Assembly: GCA_000149265.1 (NCBI GenBank)
Contig: CH003024.1
Span: forward strand, 1,945,543-2,009,542
Source: Ciona savignyi
Taxonomy: Eukaryota; Chordata; Ascidiacea; Phlebobranchia; Cionidae
Length of the DNA stretch: 64,000 nt
Direction of reading: 5' to 3'
Below are positions 1 through 12,183 of the stretch, piece after piece (position 1 is the stretch's first letter; each line of letters opens with the position of its first letter). The notes below the pieces were generated by a model. The model searched no databases and was not told the origin of the DNA. It saw only the letters and a program-made list of their open reading frames with translations. Position numbers and translations under genes: made by a program.

Positions 1-252
1 ATATCGTGGTGAATTGCAGTGCCAACATGCATGTTTAAAAACAAGTTCTGTAATATCAGTTTACAATACAGCCCACAATGTTTAAAAATTTTGTTTCAAT
101 TTTTTATAAAAGGTTCTGTTGCGTGTTTTTTTATCTTGGACACAAAAGTGCACTAAACTAAATTTCTTGGTGGAGTCTGTTAGCAAAAGAAAACTTTAAA
201 CTTCTTGCCGAAAACCTAAGTTACTATTTAAATGTTTGTTACATCACAATAG

Positions 253-940
253 TGACGGAGCAGGCAGAACTGGGGTGTTGATAAGTGTGGCGAATCTTGT
301 TGAAAGAATAAAGAGCGAAAATAGAATCGACGTTTTCCGAACTGTTAAAGACCTCAGAGACATGCGCCCAAAGATGGTCACTAGTGAGGTAAGTATTGTG
401 ATGATGTTATTATGGATAGAATATTCATGTTTATCCCCCTGAATGGGAAAAAGCAGGGTGTTATCTATTTTAAATAAAGCATTTTAAAACTTTTTGCTAC
501 AGTCAGGGTCGCACATTGGCATATAAGCCAAAAGGCTGTCGAATCAAAACACTAAAGATGACTCGTTTATATTAAAATAATGGCAATAACTTGCTTAACC
601 AGACTGCTTCACCCACCGTCCTTACAGGGATAACCATAAGTGAACCTTTATTTCCATATCTGTTTGGAAAATTGTGTAAATTTTAAAACTGTAGCCCCTT
701 GTAATAGGATTTAACCTTTTACTTTAGTCTTCCGTTCTTCTGTGTTTTATATTTCTAGATAAAAGAACTTTGGTCTGTTGATGGGTTAACAGCTTTTTTA
801 AATTTTTATTTGTAATAGGAAAATCTCACTATAATATTACCCTATATTAACTTAATACATTACAGGCACAGTATCAATTCATCTACAAAGTTTGTAGGAA
901 GTTTGTAGAAGGCTTCGCTACTTACGATAATTTTAAATAA
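253..940 (+). CDS. Receptor-type protein tyrosine phosphatase alpha/epsilon-like, 3' end (two last exons)
   Basis: Membrane receptor phosphatase that removes phosphate from tyrosines; only the end of the second (D2) phosphatase domain is in the window. Seen: exon 253-388 begins after an AG acceptor and reads SDGAGRTG, the P-loop, once the upstream exon supplies His-Cys and two bases of the Ser codon. It ends at a GAG/gtaagt donor in phase 0. Exon 866-940 follows a 'tacag' acceptor and gives AQYQFIYKVC...YDNFK then TAA. The Gly-Ala-Gly P-loop and the C-terminus resembling YANFK match D2 of vertebrate PTPRA/PTPRE rather than LAR-type receptors. D2 domains are usually weakly active and regulatory. 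The D1 domain, transmembrane segment and ectodomain lie upstream of the window. In the reading frame the intron bases before 253 would spell Asn in place of the catalytic Cys, but this is intron sequence, not a mutation. Confidence 0.88.
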
Positions 941-1286
941 GTCAAAAAACACTGTGATTTATTGTGGTATAGGCCTATAATTGTATGGTGAAATGTATAA
1001 AACCGAATTAACACTGTTGGTATAGTCCGAAGTTGGCAGCAATTTTATTGGGGGAATTGCCACTTACGATAACTTTATTGACTATCATGGTGATTTATCA
1101 TAGCATGTAATGCATTTCATAGAATTGTAGGGGCGGTTATGTTAAATTGCACAAAGCTAAAACAATGCTGTTTGTGTCTAAGTAGCATAGTGTGCGCATA
1201 ATGATCATGTCTTTGCACACAAAGTCATTTTAGTAAACAGTCCTCAAAATGTGTCGCACAAACAAATAGTTTAAAATCTAAAGACG

Positions 1287-1292
1287 AATAAA
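1287..1292 (+). promoter_or_regulatory. Candidate polyadenylation signal (AATAAA) of the PTPRA-like gene
   Basis: First AATAAA after the phosphatase stop codon, about 350 nt downstream. Other AATAAA-like hexamers follow near 1450-1490, so the true cleavage site is uncertain. Confidence 0.4.
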
Positions 1293-1548
1293 ATCACTGC
1301 AAATTCCTTTAAAATTTTACGACTAAACCCTTTTTTTTATTTTGACTTTTATTTATAATTTTGTAACTATGCCATTCTCCAATTACTGTCATTTTACTAT
1401 TTGTCACTTGATTAATATTCTGTATTGCGTAATATTAAGCAGTAATAATGGAATAAACTAGGTTTTAAATTGTTGTTTCAGTAAAATAAAGTTAGTATCC
1501 AAAACACAATTTTACTGAAAACTTAATGGTCAATTCTGCAACTATATA

Positions 1549-2600
1549 TTCATGGTTATCCCTGTGAATGGGAAAACCAAAGGGGTTAACACACGGGAAA
1601 TCGTCAGATCACCTCGCGCCCACCGTCGGGTTACCGGAGCTATTGCAGTGTGTTGTGTATGATTCACACGATTAATTAGTTTTACCAAAATCAAAGGTCT
1701 TAATCATTTAAAACACACTGCAGCAACTCTAGTAACCCGACGGAAGGCGCAAGGCAATCTGACCTTTACTCGCTTCATTAAGGTAAACAAACATGAATAT
1801 CCCTGTAATCCCTAATTATCTAGTCGGCTTCTCCCCATTGAAGTTTAATAGTATTATCTTTAACACATAGCCTCGCTATTGGCAAAATATACACTGTATA
1901 ATCTATCAAGGCCTGTTACGTCCGAACAGGAAAGGGCAGAATATGTAGATCATTATACCCGGTGGTGTAAAACCGCAAGAGGGCGTTATAACACAGGCTA
2001 TCGTCAGGTATCCTCTTGTCTACGGTCGGGTTAAGAAAGACTATTGCAGTGCATTACATGATGAAGCCTTCGTCACACCTTGTTTATGCCTAATTAATCG
2101 ACAGGCTTAACTCCAAAGTTTTTTTTTTATTTATAACGTAGCAATCACGTGTTTCCTGGTCAACGACTTCGGACTAGCAGCCTGTTGCGCTACGAATGAG
2201 CTTATCGGACTTTATATACTACAGATACGATATTTATGTTTTATTCTGGGATAACAGTGAGTATTGTAACACGAGGAATTGTCAGCTTACCAGGCGGACA
2301 CCATAGGGTTACCTTAGCTATTGCAATATGCTGTATATGATAGATGTGATTTCAGTTATTGTACAACCCTTTTATAGGATAGGATAGGAAAGGATACCCA
2401 CCGTCGGGTTACCGGAGGTATTGCAATATGTTATGCATGATTCAAAGGTCCCTTCAATTAAGTAGAACCCATTAATCCGCTGGGTTCAGGCAATGTCCGT
2501 TAAGTGCTTTGCCCAAAGACACAACTGACTAGCTAGCGGCCAGTTTCGTGCCATCAAACCTTGGGCTGAAAGTCGACGCACACCAGACTAATCTAATAAG
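1549..2600. mobile_element. Cluster of degenerate tRNA-derived SINE pieces
   Basis: Pieces of the same SINE that recurs through the window. 1549-1672 is a minus-strand tail half. 1703-1803 is an opposing plus-strand tail half, so the two form an inverted pair. 1975-2345 holds two weak remnants. 2378-2600 is a longer minus-strand copy that includes the tRNA-like head. No coding exon was found here. Confidence 0.75.
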
Positions 2601-5193
2601 CCGGGTCCCGGCGATGTCCTGTTTCTACCCAACCTTATCGGGAAATGCGAATCACCAAATGAAGTAAAGCTGTTTAGCCAGTTCAGTTGTCACATTGATT
2701 ACAGTGTACGAATATTTAACAACTGTGTTATGATGTTTGACTAACAGAGCTGTGTTTAGCGAATGTATGTGGAAATCAAGTTATAAAAACGCACGCGACG
2801 AACCAACCCGAGAAGACAAATTAACCAGGCTGACTGTCGACGGAATTTTAACAAAGTTTTTTTTTCATCTTTGTCAACCGACATCGCTTATTGAATAATT
2901 GATCAGTCGTTAATTGGGTTCAAGTGCATCGTGAATTTAAATTTAAAATATTTCTAAATGACCAATTTGGAAATGGTGTATTCTATCTAAACGGAGCCAG
3001 CACCGTTATCGCAAATCATCGGGTTTATGTTATTTTTTAGGCAACAATAGGGGTTAACGAAATTGAAAATATATAAGTTTTCAGTTAACGCACAATGTAA
3101 CCCATTAGTGCTGCACTATTAGAATAAATGCATACGATACATGCACCTGACATATACTTCTATATCATAATTCGCATATCCGCTCGAAGATTAATCAATG
3201 AAACAGCTCATTAATTTGTAACATGCTCTTATCCATGTGGAATTTTACGCGGAATCGGTTTTTCACGCCATGTCAATTTTCCTACCATTGCCCGGCCTTG
3301 ACATACATTTAGGACCGTTGGACATTAGTCTCTACGAAAACGTACTGAAATTCCCAACGGGGCGGACATAATTACCGTTAGTTGTAGTAAGAAAGGTAAG
3401 AGCATTTGCGCAAAGTATTAGCATTGTGATTGAACTAACACGTGGCTATTGATTTGTTGGGGATTATTAAATATCCACAATACGCCATGTGTTTTGTAAA
3501 CGCAGTCATGTGTGTGGTTTTTATCGCAACATGGCGTGAATTTTGTTTAGTGTAATCGTAGGCATTGGCCTGATGGGCTCTTTTAATTTTTTTACATGGC
3601 TGAGTTTCAAAATCTTGATTGGCTTGTTGCTAAGACGAATTTTTGCATCCATAATTCTATATAATCGGTCACGTTGACCAATAGTCCACACGACCGTACT
3701 TCTTATTTATATTTACTACGAGCATATTGACTATAAATAAATCTTCAATTACCGTGCCTGACTTCAATTTTATAATGCTCATCCCCACTGTTTTCGTGCA
3801 AACTATGCAACGGCTTGCATTACTCGATTTAACTGAATTATCGACCATAAAGACTCACTTTTATTTTTTTATAATTGTATGTGCTTGTATTGTTTTATAG
3901 TTGTATGTCCTATCGAAGACTAAGGGATATTTTCGACTTCTGATTTTCTATAAAAGGGTCGTCGTATCCCATTGAAGTACCAGTCGCATGATCGCATTGA
4001 GCTAGCCGACCGCTCACCGTTTCTTACTTGTTCTGGTAACTACGTATTTTAAATAGCGTGAATAATGTCGTTTTTGTCCAGACTTCTCTACTGTTTTTTC
4101 TCTACTGTTTATGTAAAACTTCGTAATGTAGTGAAGATACAGTACGTAAAGAGGACATTTCATGACCGACCGCCCCTCTTCTTTGTGTAAGATCATGGGG
4201 GGCCATTTCAATACAGTACAACCTTAAGCCCTCTTTTCCTATATATATCTTGTATATAGTCGTGTTTTGCAACATGGGGTTAAAATGTAGGCCACTGAAT
4301 TTTCACTCCCTTGCTGCATTATATTAACCACGGTTCATTGACCAGCAAGAGTTAATGCGCCTTTTACGAAAATCAATATCAACCGTCGTCTGTTCAGTTG
4401 TAAGAAGCGATAATCGGCTTTTAAGCGGTCTACCCTGTATGTAAGTTCGACCTGGTACTATGTACAATGTACGAGCAGGGCTATCATAATTTTACATCGA
4501 AATAACGCGGCTTGTCGCCATAATTTCGCGGCTTCCAGCCTGTCGTTACGGATTTCACACCTCCGTGCATACAGCAGTGTGTAGTTTGCTTTCATGGTAA
4601 ATGCCAGTTCCCTTTTTCGTTCGGCGCAAATTAGATATTGATCCCGAGTGCAGGATCGGTGCATGAGTGCGCGTGCCGCTGCCTTCTATTTTCCGCCTTG
4701 ACCGTTTATTGGAGATAGCAGCTCCAGAGTCGATAACTTTGAAATTGGATTTTTCTTTTCGAACGTGATAGCGGAGTGTTGCTTTGTATAATAAGGAATG
4801 CATTGATTTTATGCAATCATACTTGCCAGTTTTTGCACCAGGTGTCGGTTTGTTTATTGTCAGCTTCGCTCACTTGATAGCAGGACATGTTTGTTATAGA
4901 TAGGTTTCCAAGTTTCCTTAGACAGTACTGCATGAGATAAGTAGATGTTTGATCATAAAATAATAAGAATGAATAATCACAGTGTATTAAGTATACCCAA
5001 ACTAGATAATTTAAACGTAAAAGTTTGAATACTGATTAAAACAATATCGTGTCTTAAAAGTCAAAATAGAACAGTTTATTCATTCATTTTGCTGTAGTTT
5101 TCTTACTGAGAAGCAGAGTTTGTCAGTCAATAAATGTTTAATGACGTTCTTGAAGTAAATTTTGCAATCGTTATAAGATGTTTATGTTTTTCT
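2601..5193. other. Intergenic, no gene recognised
   Basis: Space between the phosphatase 3' end and the claudin. The small reading frames at 4014-4211 and 4458-4803 on the minus strand show no family resemblance and no splice context. The claudin promoter and any 5' non-coding exon should lie here but could not be pinned down. Confidence 0.5.
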
Positions 5194-5206
5194 AGCTGAA
5201 ACATGG
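5194..5206 (+). promoter_or_regulatory. 3' splice acceptor and very short 5' leader before the claudin start
   Basis: A pyrimidine-rich run ending in 'tctag' places an acceptor AG at 5194-5195, only 11 nt before the claudin ATG at 5207. This could end a 5' non-coding intron. It could also be a spliced-leader trans-splice site, which is common in Ciona and typically leaves short leaders. An out-of-frame ATG at 5203 lies inside this leader. Confidence 0.4.
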
Positions 5207-8200
5207 ATGATGGCAATTTCAAGCTGCCAAATAGTAGGATATTTAGTGGGAATCTTAACCTGGCTTGGAGCTCTTCTTGTTGTTACATTACCGGATTGGA
5301 AGCATAGTTATGTCACTGAGGACTCATTCCGAGGAGTTTTGGTTGTTCGTGGGTTGTGGACGACCTGTACGGTTAAAGAATTTGGGGCAGTCGAATGTAA
5401 AAACCTTAGTGAGCCCTTCTTCGCCTTGCCTCCTCTCATCAGAGGCTGTAGAACGCTTGCAGTAATCGGAACGGTGATTGCTTTCTGTGCAGTAGCAATA
5501 ACACCCCTTGGTAAGTTAATTTAGATAGACATATACTTAAATTATAGTAGATTTTTGAGCATACTATAATGTTCGCACAGAGGTTGGCGATGTTTCAAAT
5601 TATTGCTGTAATTGAGTTACCGTATGCTGTGAAACCGATACGCTATTAACATGACGTTCGTGGACAATTTCCGATCGCCTTTCGGCGAAAACCTTTGAAA
5701 ATGTTTTATCTAAATAATGCATGCTGCATGGCAACGATAGTAATTAGTATCGTCGACTGCCGACCGCGTGAATGGTGAAAGGGTATTATACGCTTAGATG
5801 GATCTTGGATGACTTATGCTAAATGTGATGACTGTCGTTTTCGCTTTGGAGCGGTAGTAGATTACGCTGCCAGCAGTCCATTAGGCGCATTGAAAAGAAC
5901 ATGGATATCCAAAATGACTTTCCGACCACGTAGAACATTTACAACGGTGCAGGCAAACATGTCCACACTTTACCTTGTCAACACACTTTGATAACCGTTC
6001 GAGGTTGATTCTGGGAAGAAAAAATCAATGACTTCAGGCGCCAGAAAAGATCAATTGCTTTGGTCGAATAAGCAAGGCAAGACACTAATGAAACTTGTCG
6101 TGTATGTCGTCGGGCTTGTTCGCCACGTTTTATAGATTACCGATAAGTTTATGTATTAAGCATTCTATGCTAATTTACAACGCGAACGTTCCTCTCCTAA
6201 TTGTCGAGTCCCCTGATTAATAACAGCACTAGTAAGTTCAGTTGTAGCCACATTATTCAACACGTATATATGAATAACAAAAATAACAAAGTCCGTATTA
6301 ATGGAATAAAATGTTAAACGTTTTTCACCACCAATAAAATGTTAAAGAATATTAAATATCAAACTAAATTGCAATTACTAAATGTTTTATTTTTTAATTG
6401 TTTTAGCTTGGGTCGATGGTAAATTGTATTTCCAAAAAAAATAATTGCTTTAAAACGCCTGTAGTGTATTGTGAACGTGCATTATGAATATTTCATGATC
6501 AGCGGTCTATATCTTGACTAAGCTTTGTATTCCACCTACTTTTTATTCCTCTAGACAAGTTGTTCTAAGTACGGTAAACTACAAGCATGTACTCATGTTT
6601 TGGGTGTCTTTTAACATAGGAAAATGTAACACTTGATACAGCGGCCCACAACAGGACTGTGTTCACGTGGAAAAATGTAATACAGAATTTGTGTTCACGT
6701 GGAAAAATGTAATACAGAAACTGTGTTCAACATTGGAAAAATGTAATACAGAATACAGCGGCCCACAAAAGGCCTATGTTTATGTTTCGTTAATACCACC
6801 ATCTTAAATACCAATATCAATTCAATGGAACGAATCTAATTTGTTTCTGTGTGTTAAAATACGACACGCTTACTATTTCGGGGGAACTCGACGTGCTAGT
6901 CATGTTTACATCTGGTTGGCAAAACCATGTACTTTATATACTGGGCTGGGTTTTAAACCCATAATGGGGTGATCACTAAGATATTGTTTTGTGTGCAGGT
7001 CACTTGACCGTCCAAAGTAGTCTATTTTAACCGGGTTCAGTTTCGATTTCCTGTAGACTTGTGGCTGAAACAGAAATTGGCGGCGTTTACCATTCAGCCA
7101 CATGGTCAATATTAAAGCCAGTGCCTTCGGGACACTTGTCATACATCATTTCCTAAACTAGCAATCGTAATGTGTGTGGATATGATGCTTATCAAATCAA
7201 TCGGCAATGGGCAAAACTGGGCGCCACACGACTTGGACGACTTTAGATTATCTGTTTTCACGTTGAAATGATATTATAACGGGTGTGTTGATATAGAAGT
7301 TTAAAAAATATATCGTCATATCATCAGATTATACATCGAGTCCGTAATTAGATTACAAAAGCTATGACTGTATGTTAAATACGATGCATAACTGCTTTAA
7401 AGCTTTCGTTCAGCTATTAATCCGTCGTTTTTATACAAAGATCACTGACTTGACCAAGTATTGAACCGACTACCTCGTGGCTTGTTTAGTGACAAGCAAA
7501 TTTCGGCTGGCGTAGGACACGCTAAAAATAAGCTACCCGAAATTTACGTACCAAATTTATTTTTCCAGGCATGCGATGCACGAGGATAGGCGGCGAAATT
7601 CAAACTAAACTACGGATAGCCAGATGCTGTGCTTGCTTTTTTGGATTAGCCGCCATCTTGATCGGGATAGCAGTTTCGTGGTAAGTGATTATTACGTTTT
7701 GACTCAATCGTATCGAAACAGAGGCCGTACATAATATAATGCTTAATTAAAACCTTTGCATAACCCACCTAGTCCAAATCTACCTTCTTATCTTAAACCC
7801 TAACCAAGCAAATCAATATACCCCATCATTTCCTGTGGTGAATTGTGGCCCGATTATAAGTGTACACGGCAAGCCAAATCTTAGTTCCCCTAGTTGCACT
7901 TAGGGGGGATGGGATAGAATAAAAGAATAGGATATTCATGTTTATCCCCAATCCATGGGTAAACCAAAGGGGGTTAACACACGGACGTCAGATCACCTCG
8001 CGCCCACCGGGTTACCGCTGCTATTGCAGTGTGTTTTTGTGTGATTCACACGTTCCTTCAATTAGGTAAAACCCGTTAACTCGCTAGGTTCAGGCAATGT
8101 CCGCACCTTAAACCTTTTGGTTGAAAGCAAACGCACTGAACCGCCAGACTAACGGCACGTTTATATCGTTTCACTATATATTCCTTAATTCAATCGACCA

Positions 8201-8720
8201 TTCACTTTTACTTTAACCATTTCATTCGACGTTTCACAGGTACGCCGAAGATGTCGCTAAAGACTTCCACAACCCACTTTACCCCCAGATATTCCAACCA
8301 GTTACCGACTTCAAATACGTTTACGGCAACGCCCTTTATATTGGTTGGGCCACCATGGCTACCGGTGCCATATCCGCCACCTTTCTCATTCTAGGGAGTT
8401 TCCCTGACGCTCAACCGGAAATCGAAAACAACAATACGCAAAACCTTCAGAAAACCTCAAGACCAGGAACGTCGTACGCTCGGTTGCTGAAATCAGAAGT
8501 TGCTACTTTACAAAGCTTGGAGCATAAAACTTCATCACCCGTCAAAGAGCGTCAGTATCTAACTGTTACATCGAACGGATACGGTACAACCAAATCAAGA
8601 CCAACAAACGGCAAACTGCCGCCAAAACAAACAACATCCATTACGTATGGTGACAGTAACACTATACCAATGTCTTCGAGACACACGTACCAAAGCCAAG
8701 CTAATAAAACCTACGTATAG
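5207..8720 (+). CDS. Claudin family tight-junction protein
   Basis: Four-pass membrane protein that forms paracellular barriers or pores in epithelial tight junctions. Exons 5207-5510, 7569-7680 and 8240-8720 (897 nt, 298 aa plus stop) join in phases 1 and 2 without a break. Seen: TM1 about residues 8-28; first extracellular loop with the claudin signature W31, GLW at 49-51, C54 and C64; TM2 about 81-102; exon 2 begins GMRCT and contains the conserved K-RIA stretch and TM3 ending in VSW; exon 3 continues YAEDVAKDF, then TM4 with ALYIGW. The cytoplasmic tail of about 115 residues is long for the family (usual total about 210-230). It ends in Tyr-Val, the PDZ-binding end used to dock ZO proteins. 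Start chosen at the first ATG in the claudin frame; 5210 is an equal alternative. Which vertebrate claudin it matches cannot be judged. Confidence 0.92.
6613..6780. repeat. Minisatellite, about 35-bp unit, in claudin intron 1
   Basis: Three to four direct copies of a unit containing 'ggaaaaatgtaatacagaa' followed by 'tgtgttcacgt', bounded on both sides by 'cagcggcccaca'. Nothing coding is visible in the rest of the 2-kb intron. Confidence 0.7.
7927..8155 (-). mobile_element. tRNA-derived SINE in claudin intron 2
   Basis: Reads, on the plus strand, from the SINE tail (gatattcatgtttatcccc) to the tRNA-like head, so the element lies on the minus strand. It fills nearly all of the 560-bp intron and ends 84 nt before the exon 3 acceptor. 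Confidence 0.85.
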
Positions 8721-8832
8721 CAGAACGTTGCTCCAAGCATGCTAAAAACTGAGATTTATTGTTCCAGTTCGCAGTAGTTCCGTTATTTTGCACGAAGCGC
8801 TGTGTTAAAAGGCAATACGCATTTGCAGGTTT

Positions 8833-8838
8833 AATAAA
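8833..8838 (+). promoter_or_regulatory. Polyadenylation signal (AATAAA) of the claudin gene
   Basis: AATAAA 113 nt after the claudin stop codon, followed by T-rich sequence. Confidence 0.65.
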
Positions 8839-9432
8839 CTACGACTTTTTGAATGAAAACACGAGAAATACTGTTTTTATACTTAAAATGTATTTCGCGT
8901 TTTATTAAAAGGCAGTTGCAGTTACCCATGGGACTCTAAAGGATAGTACGTCTTATGAGGGTTTATGCATTCAGGCCTGTGTTTAAACAGAACCCAAACT
9001 GGGCAACATTTCACATAAATTTATATCTAATTCTGGTTTTCATCTTTTAGCACAACTATTACATCACGTAGTTTTTTTTCCATTTAAAATTTTTTAAATT
9101 AACGATTACATAAAGCAGTTTTTTTTCACTAAATCTCCTCACATCTATGGCTTTTACTTATATTTTTCCCCTTTTAAAACGACCTACATATAAAAACAAC
9201 AGTCAATTTGATGTATTGCTTATTTATTTTGCACCAAAACCTTGTTACGGCGTCCATGGTTGTCGTACATATAAAGGGATTTCCCCTTGCGAATAAACGC
9301 AGAATTAGGAATTGTGCGAGGTGAGGCTTCGATGTATTTCCTTAAAATAAATATTAATTTTTAACACATCTTTATAGTAGTTACGCTGATATTGTGGCAA
9401 AGGTGAGTGTTAATGGATCATTCTATGCTATT

Positions 9433-9565
9433 TTTTATCGAGCCAGTTTTAAAGACATGTCGGTCTCGTCACTACGACCATTTTTGCACAGGAGTCGGTT
9501 TTGTATCGGTCGTGTTGTCGAATGGTTAAAACGGCTGATACATAAACCGACTTCTGTGCAATAAC
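9433..9565. repeat. Inverted tRNA-like repeat forming a hairpin
   Basis: Two arms at about 9485-9512 and 9531-9560 are near-perfect reverse complements around 'gtgttgtcgaatggtt'. Each arm carries the 'gtcggt...tgtatcggtcg' segment of the short tRNA-like family seen at 12060, 13411, 38309, 57226 and 59876. Confidence 0.7.
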
Positions 9566-10111
9566 GGCGTGGTTTTTCTATACTATTTTATGTGAAAACC
9601 GGAAAGGCAAGGTACTAAGACTTTAACAAGTGGCAAAACATGTGTTTAAAGACTACAGGAATGTGATGTGATTTGTCGGACACATGATGTAATTTGTCGG
9701 AAATCGATCGTCTACCAATGTTTTGCTACGAATAACACTATAATACAAACCAGAAAGTAAAAACATCTGAATTCATTCGGATAAAGTGACGTTAGATTTC
9801 ACGAAGTATAATGAATATCTTGTTCTAACTTATAGATTTACTACCGTGTAATTATTATACACAAGTTTGTATAAATTATTATAACCATACGAGACAGCTT
9901 ATACGTATAATTGTACCTATGTATTGGAGCCGTGAAATTATACTGCATTAAAGTTGGGCTGGCCTGGTTTTGCAGCTTGGTATTTCCCATTTCCATATAA
10001 GGAGTTTTTGACATGCCTATCCCTTCCGTGCCCAGTATCAGCTCGCACGTCGAATCGAGCAAACGCTGTGTGAAAAACATGTAATTAGTGGCGGTGGTAT
10101 TGAAACTGTTA

Positions 10112-10273
10112 GACGTGACCTAACCGTATAAGCATGTGGACGGTACTTTAAGTAAAAAACAACACCATCTGTTCGACGGAAAAACAGTTTTTTAGTGAAT
10201 ATATTCGTTTGCCATTTTTAAAGTGAGTTTTGCTTAAAGTACCGTTCACATACGTATACGGTTAGGTCACGTC
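10112..10273. mobile_element. MITE-like element with about 45-bp terminal inverted repeats
   Basis: The left end begins gacgtgacctaaccgtat and the right end is its reverse complement. The match runs about 45 bp with a few mismatches and encloses only about 70 bp of AT-rich sequence. Size (162 bp) and lack of coding suggest a miniature inverted-repeat transposon. No clear target-site duplication was seen. The surrounding stretch from 8839 to 12059 shows no gene; 11703-11830 is a weak SINE remnant. Confidence 0.7.
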
Positions 10274-12059
10274 CCAACCAGGTTCAAGTGAAGATATTCG
10301 TTTGCCATTTTTAAAAACTGGGGCAAAAAAATAAATAAACTAAACTAAACTAATAGATAAACAGTTTTTATAAAACAAAAAAGTACGAATCGATTATGAA
10401 TTCGGGGAGATATTTATTAAATTTAGTAATGAGCACAAGGGCTGTGATGAGGAAACACAGGCACTGGGCCTTTACTGTGGAATAATAATACAATTCCCTT
10501 TGCCACCTGAAATCAATCCCTTTACGTGCTACTGAAATGTGTACTGTTCACTTATCCCGCCCCATTAATGTTTAGTTTGAGAACAATAAAATGATTATTT
10601 TTACTAATAACTAACCCAGCCAACTAGTATTCGGTTTTACGAAACATCTTATCTGGCCTGTTAATGCATTTTCCTTATTTCCGCCTTTTAGTATTCCCCA
10701 AAATAGCATACCGTTATTAAGCTAATATCGGGCGTGATAAGGAAATGTCATTTCCGCCCAAAAATGCCATTTCCGTCGAGTTTGTGCCGGACTACTCTAT
10801 TAATCAATATTACACACACGCACTACCGATTATTCTAAATTAAAAAATCGTATTTATTTTTTAATTTCTTTCAGAATATCTCATAAAAAACTAACTTTCT
10901 TTGATCAGGACTTTACCGTGCAGTGGGTTTTTATTAATCCCCGTGAATAAGCAAGCAGGCCTTTTTATTTTTACAAGTCAAAAGAATATATATACTCGTT
11001 TAAAGTCATATTAATTGTTATTGAGTAGCGTTTGTGGCCTTTAAATAGCACACCTTTTATAAAAATAATTTTGTTACTTCTTTTATGTGAATTTATAGCG
11101 GCCACGTCTAATTATCCCGAAATTTGCTAATTTATTGGTTTTTAGACGTGTTTTAACGACTGTCGTCTTGCCGTTTTTTTCCCGATTTCCTAATTATTAT
11201 CAAAGGTCCTGTTTATGTTAACATCGTGGAAATAATAAATAAACTAAACAAAACAATAAACACAACCGGAAACGAGTACGTACTGTTTCTAGTTTTTATA
11301 ACCCTTCACCTGCTTTTCCTGGTCACTTATATACGGCGGGGTGGCCCGTAATAAAACGGGAACCGATTTCTTGATAGGTTTCGCGTTCTTGGGAATCAAG
11401 CCTGGCTTTCGTCCGACATGATGACGTAGGACATGTTTGTTGTCCGCGTGTTGGTTAGCGTCCCACATAGGATGGTCAATTCTAACCTGTTTTAGGATTC
11501 TGTGGATCGAAAGGGGTTTTTATTAAAGTTACATATTGTCTTTTAACATCAGGTAGTCGATTATAACCTGCTTCAAGATTCTATGAATCAAAATGGTGTT
11601 TTTTGTTTAGGTTTTGTGGATTTATTTACGTTTCACACTTGCTTTTTGCGGTCGATTCTAACCTGCTTAGGCATTTTGTGGTTGGGTGTGGTAGTGTAGT
11701 GTAACAAAGGATAGGACACATGTTTATTTCTGTAGGTGTAACAGCAAATGTCCTTAGACTACTGGTAATAATCAGATTACCTCGTGCTCACGGTAGAATT
11801 ACCTTAACTATATTTCTGTAATATTATGAAAGGCCCATTGGTGCATCTCTGTTTTTCCTGTTAAACCACTGGGCGAAGGTGAAAGACACGTCCTCCGAGT
11901 GCCTTGCCAAATATATTGGTTTAGAGCTAAAATTTAGCAGATAATAATGAAATTAAAAAAAACACAATTCCATAAAATTTAAAGATATTTAAGTCCACAA
12001 AGACACAGCAACGAGTTGGAACGTGAGTTTGGGTTTCTCTATCGTAAAGTCGCGTTACC

Positions 12060-12180
12060 TCTTTTTTTACCGAGCCAAGTTTCGAATCTAAGATGGGCTC
12101 GTCACTACGACCATTTTTTTTATAAGAGTCGGTATATGTATCGGTCGCGTGAACCATTCGGCCATACGACCGTACAAGTC
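12060..12180 (-). repeat. Short tRNA-like repeat (second family)
   Basis: On the minus strand it reads like a class II tRNA start (gtatggccgaatggttcacg) and ends with a B-box-like gattcgaaac. The anticodon arm is not intact, so it is a tRNA-derived repeat rather than a tRNA gene. It lies directly against the stop of the minus-strand gene at 12184. Confidence 0.65.
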
Positions 12181-12183
12181 GCG

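Noticed and set aside
236..252. Apparent loss of the catalytic Cys in the phosphatase P-loop
   Set aside because: The bases are intron; an AG acceptor at 251-252 restores the normal His-Cys-Ser motif with the upstream exon.
4458..4803. Minus-strand frames of 68 and 82 codons
   Set aside because: Overlapping frames with random composition, no splice sites and no homology that I recognise.
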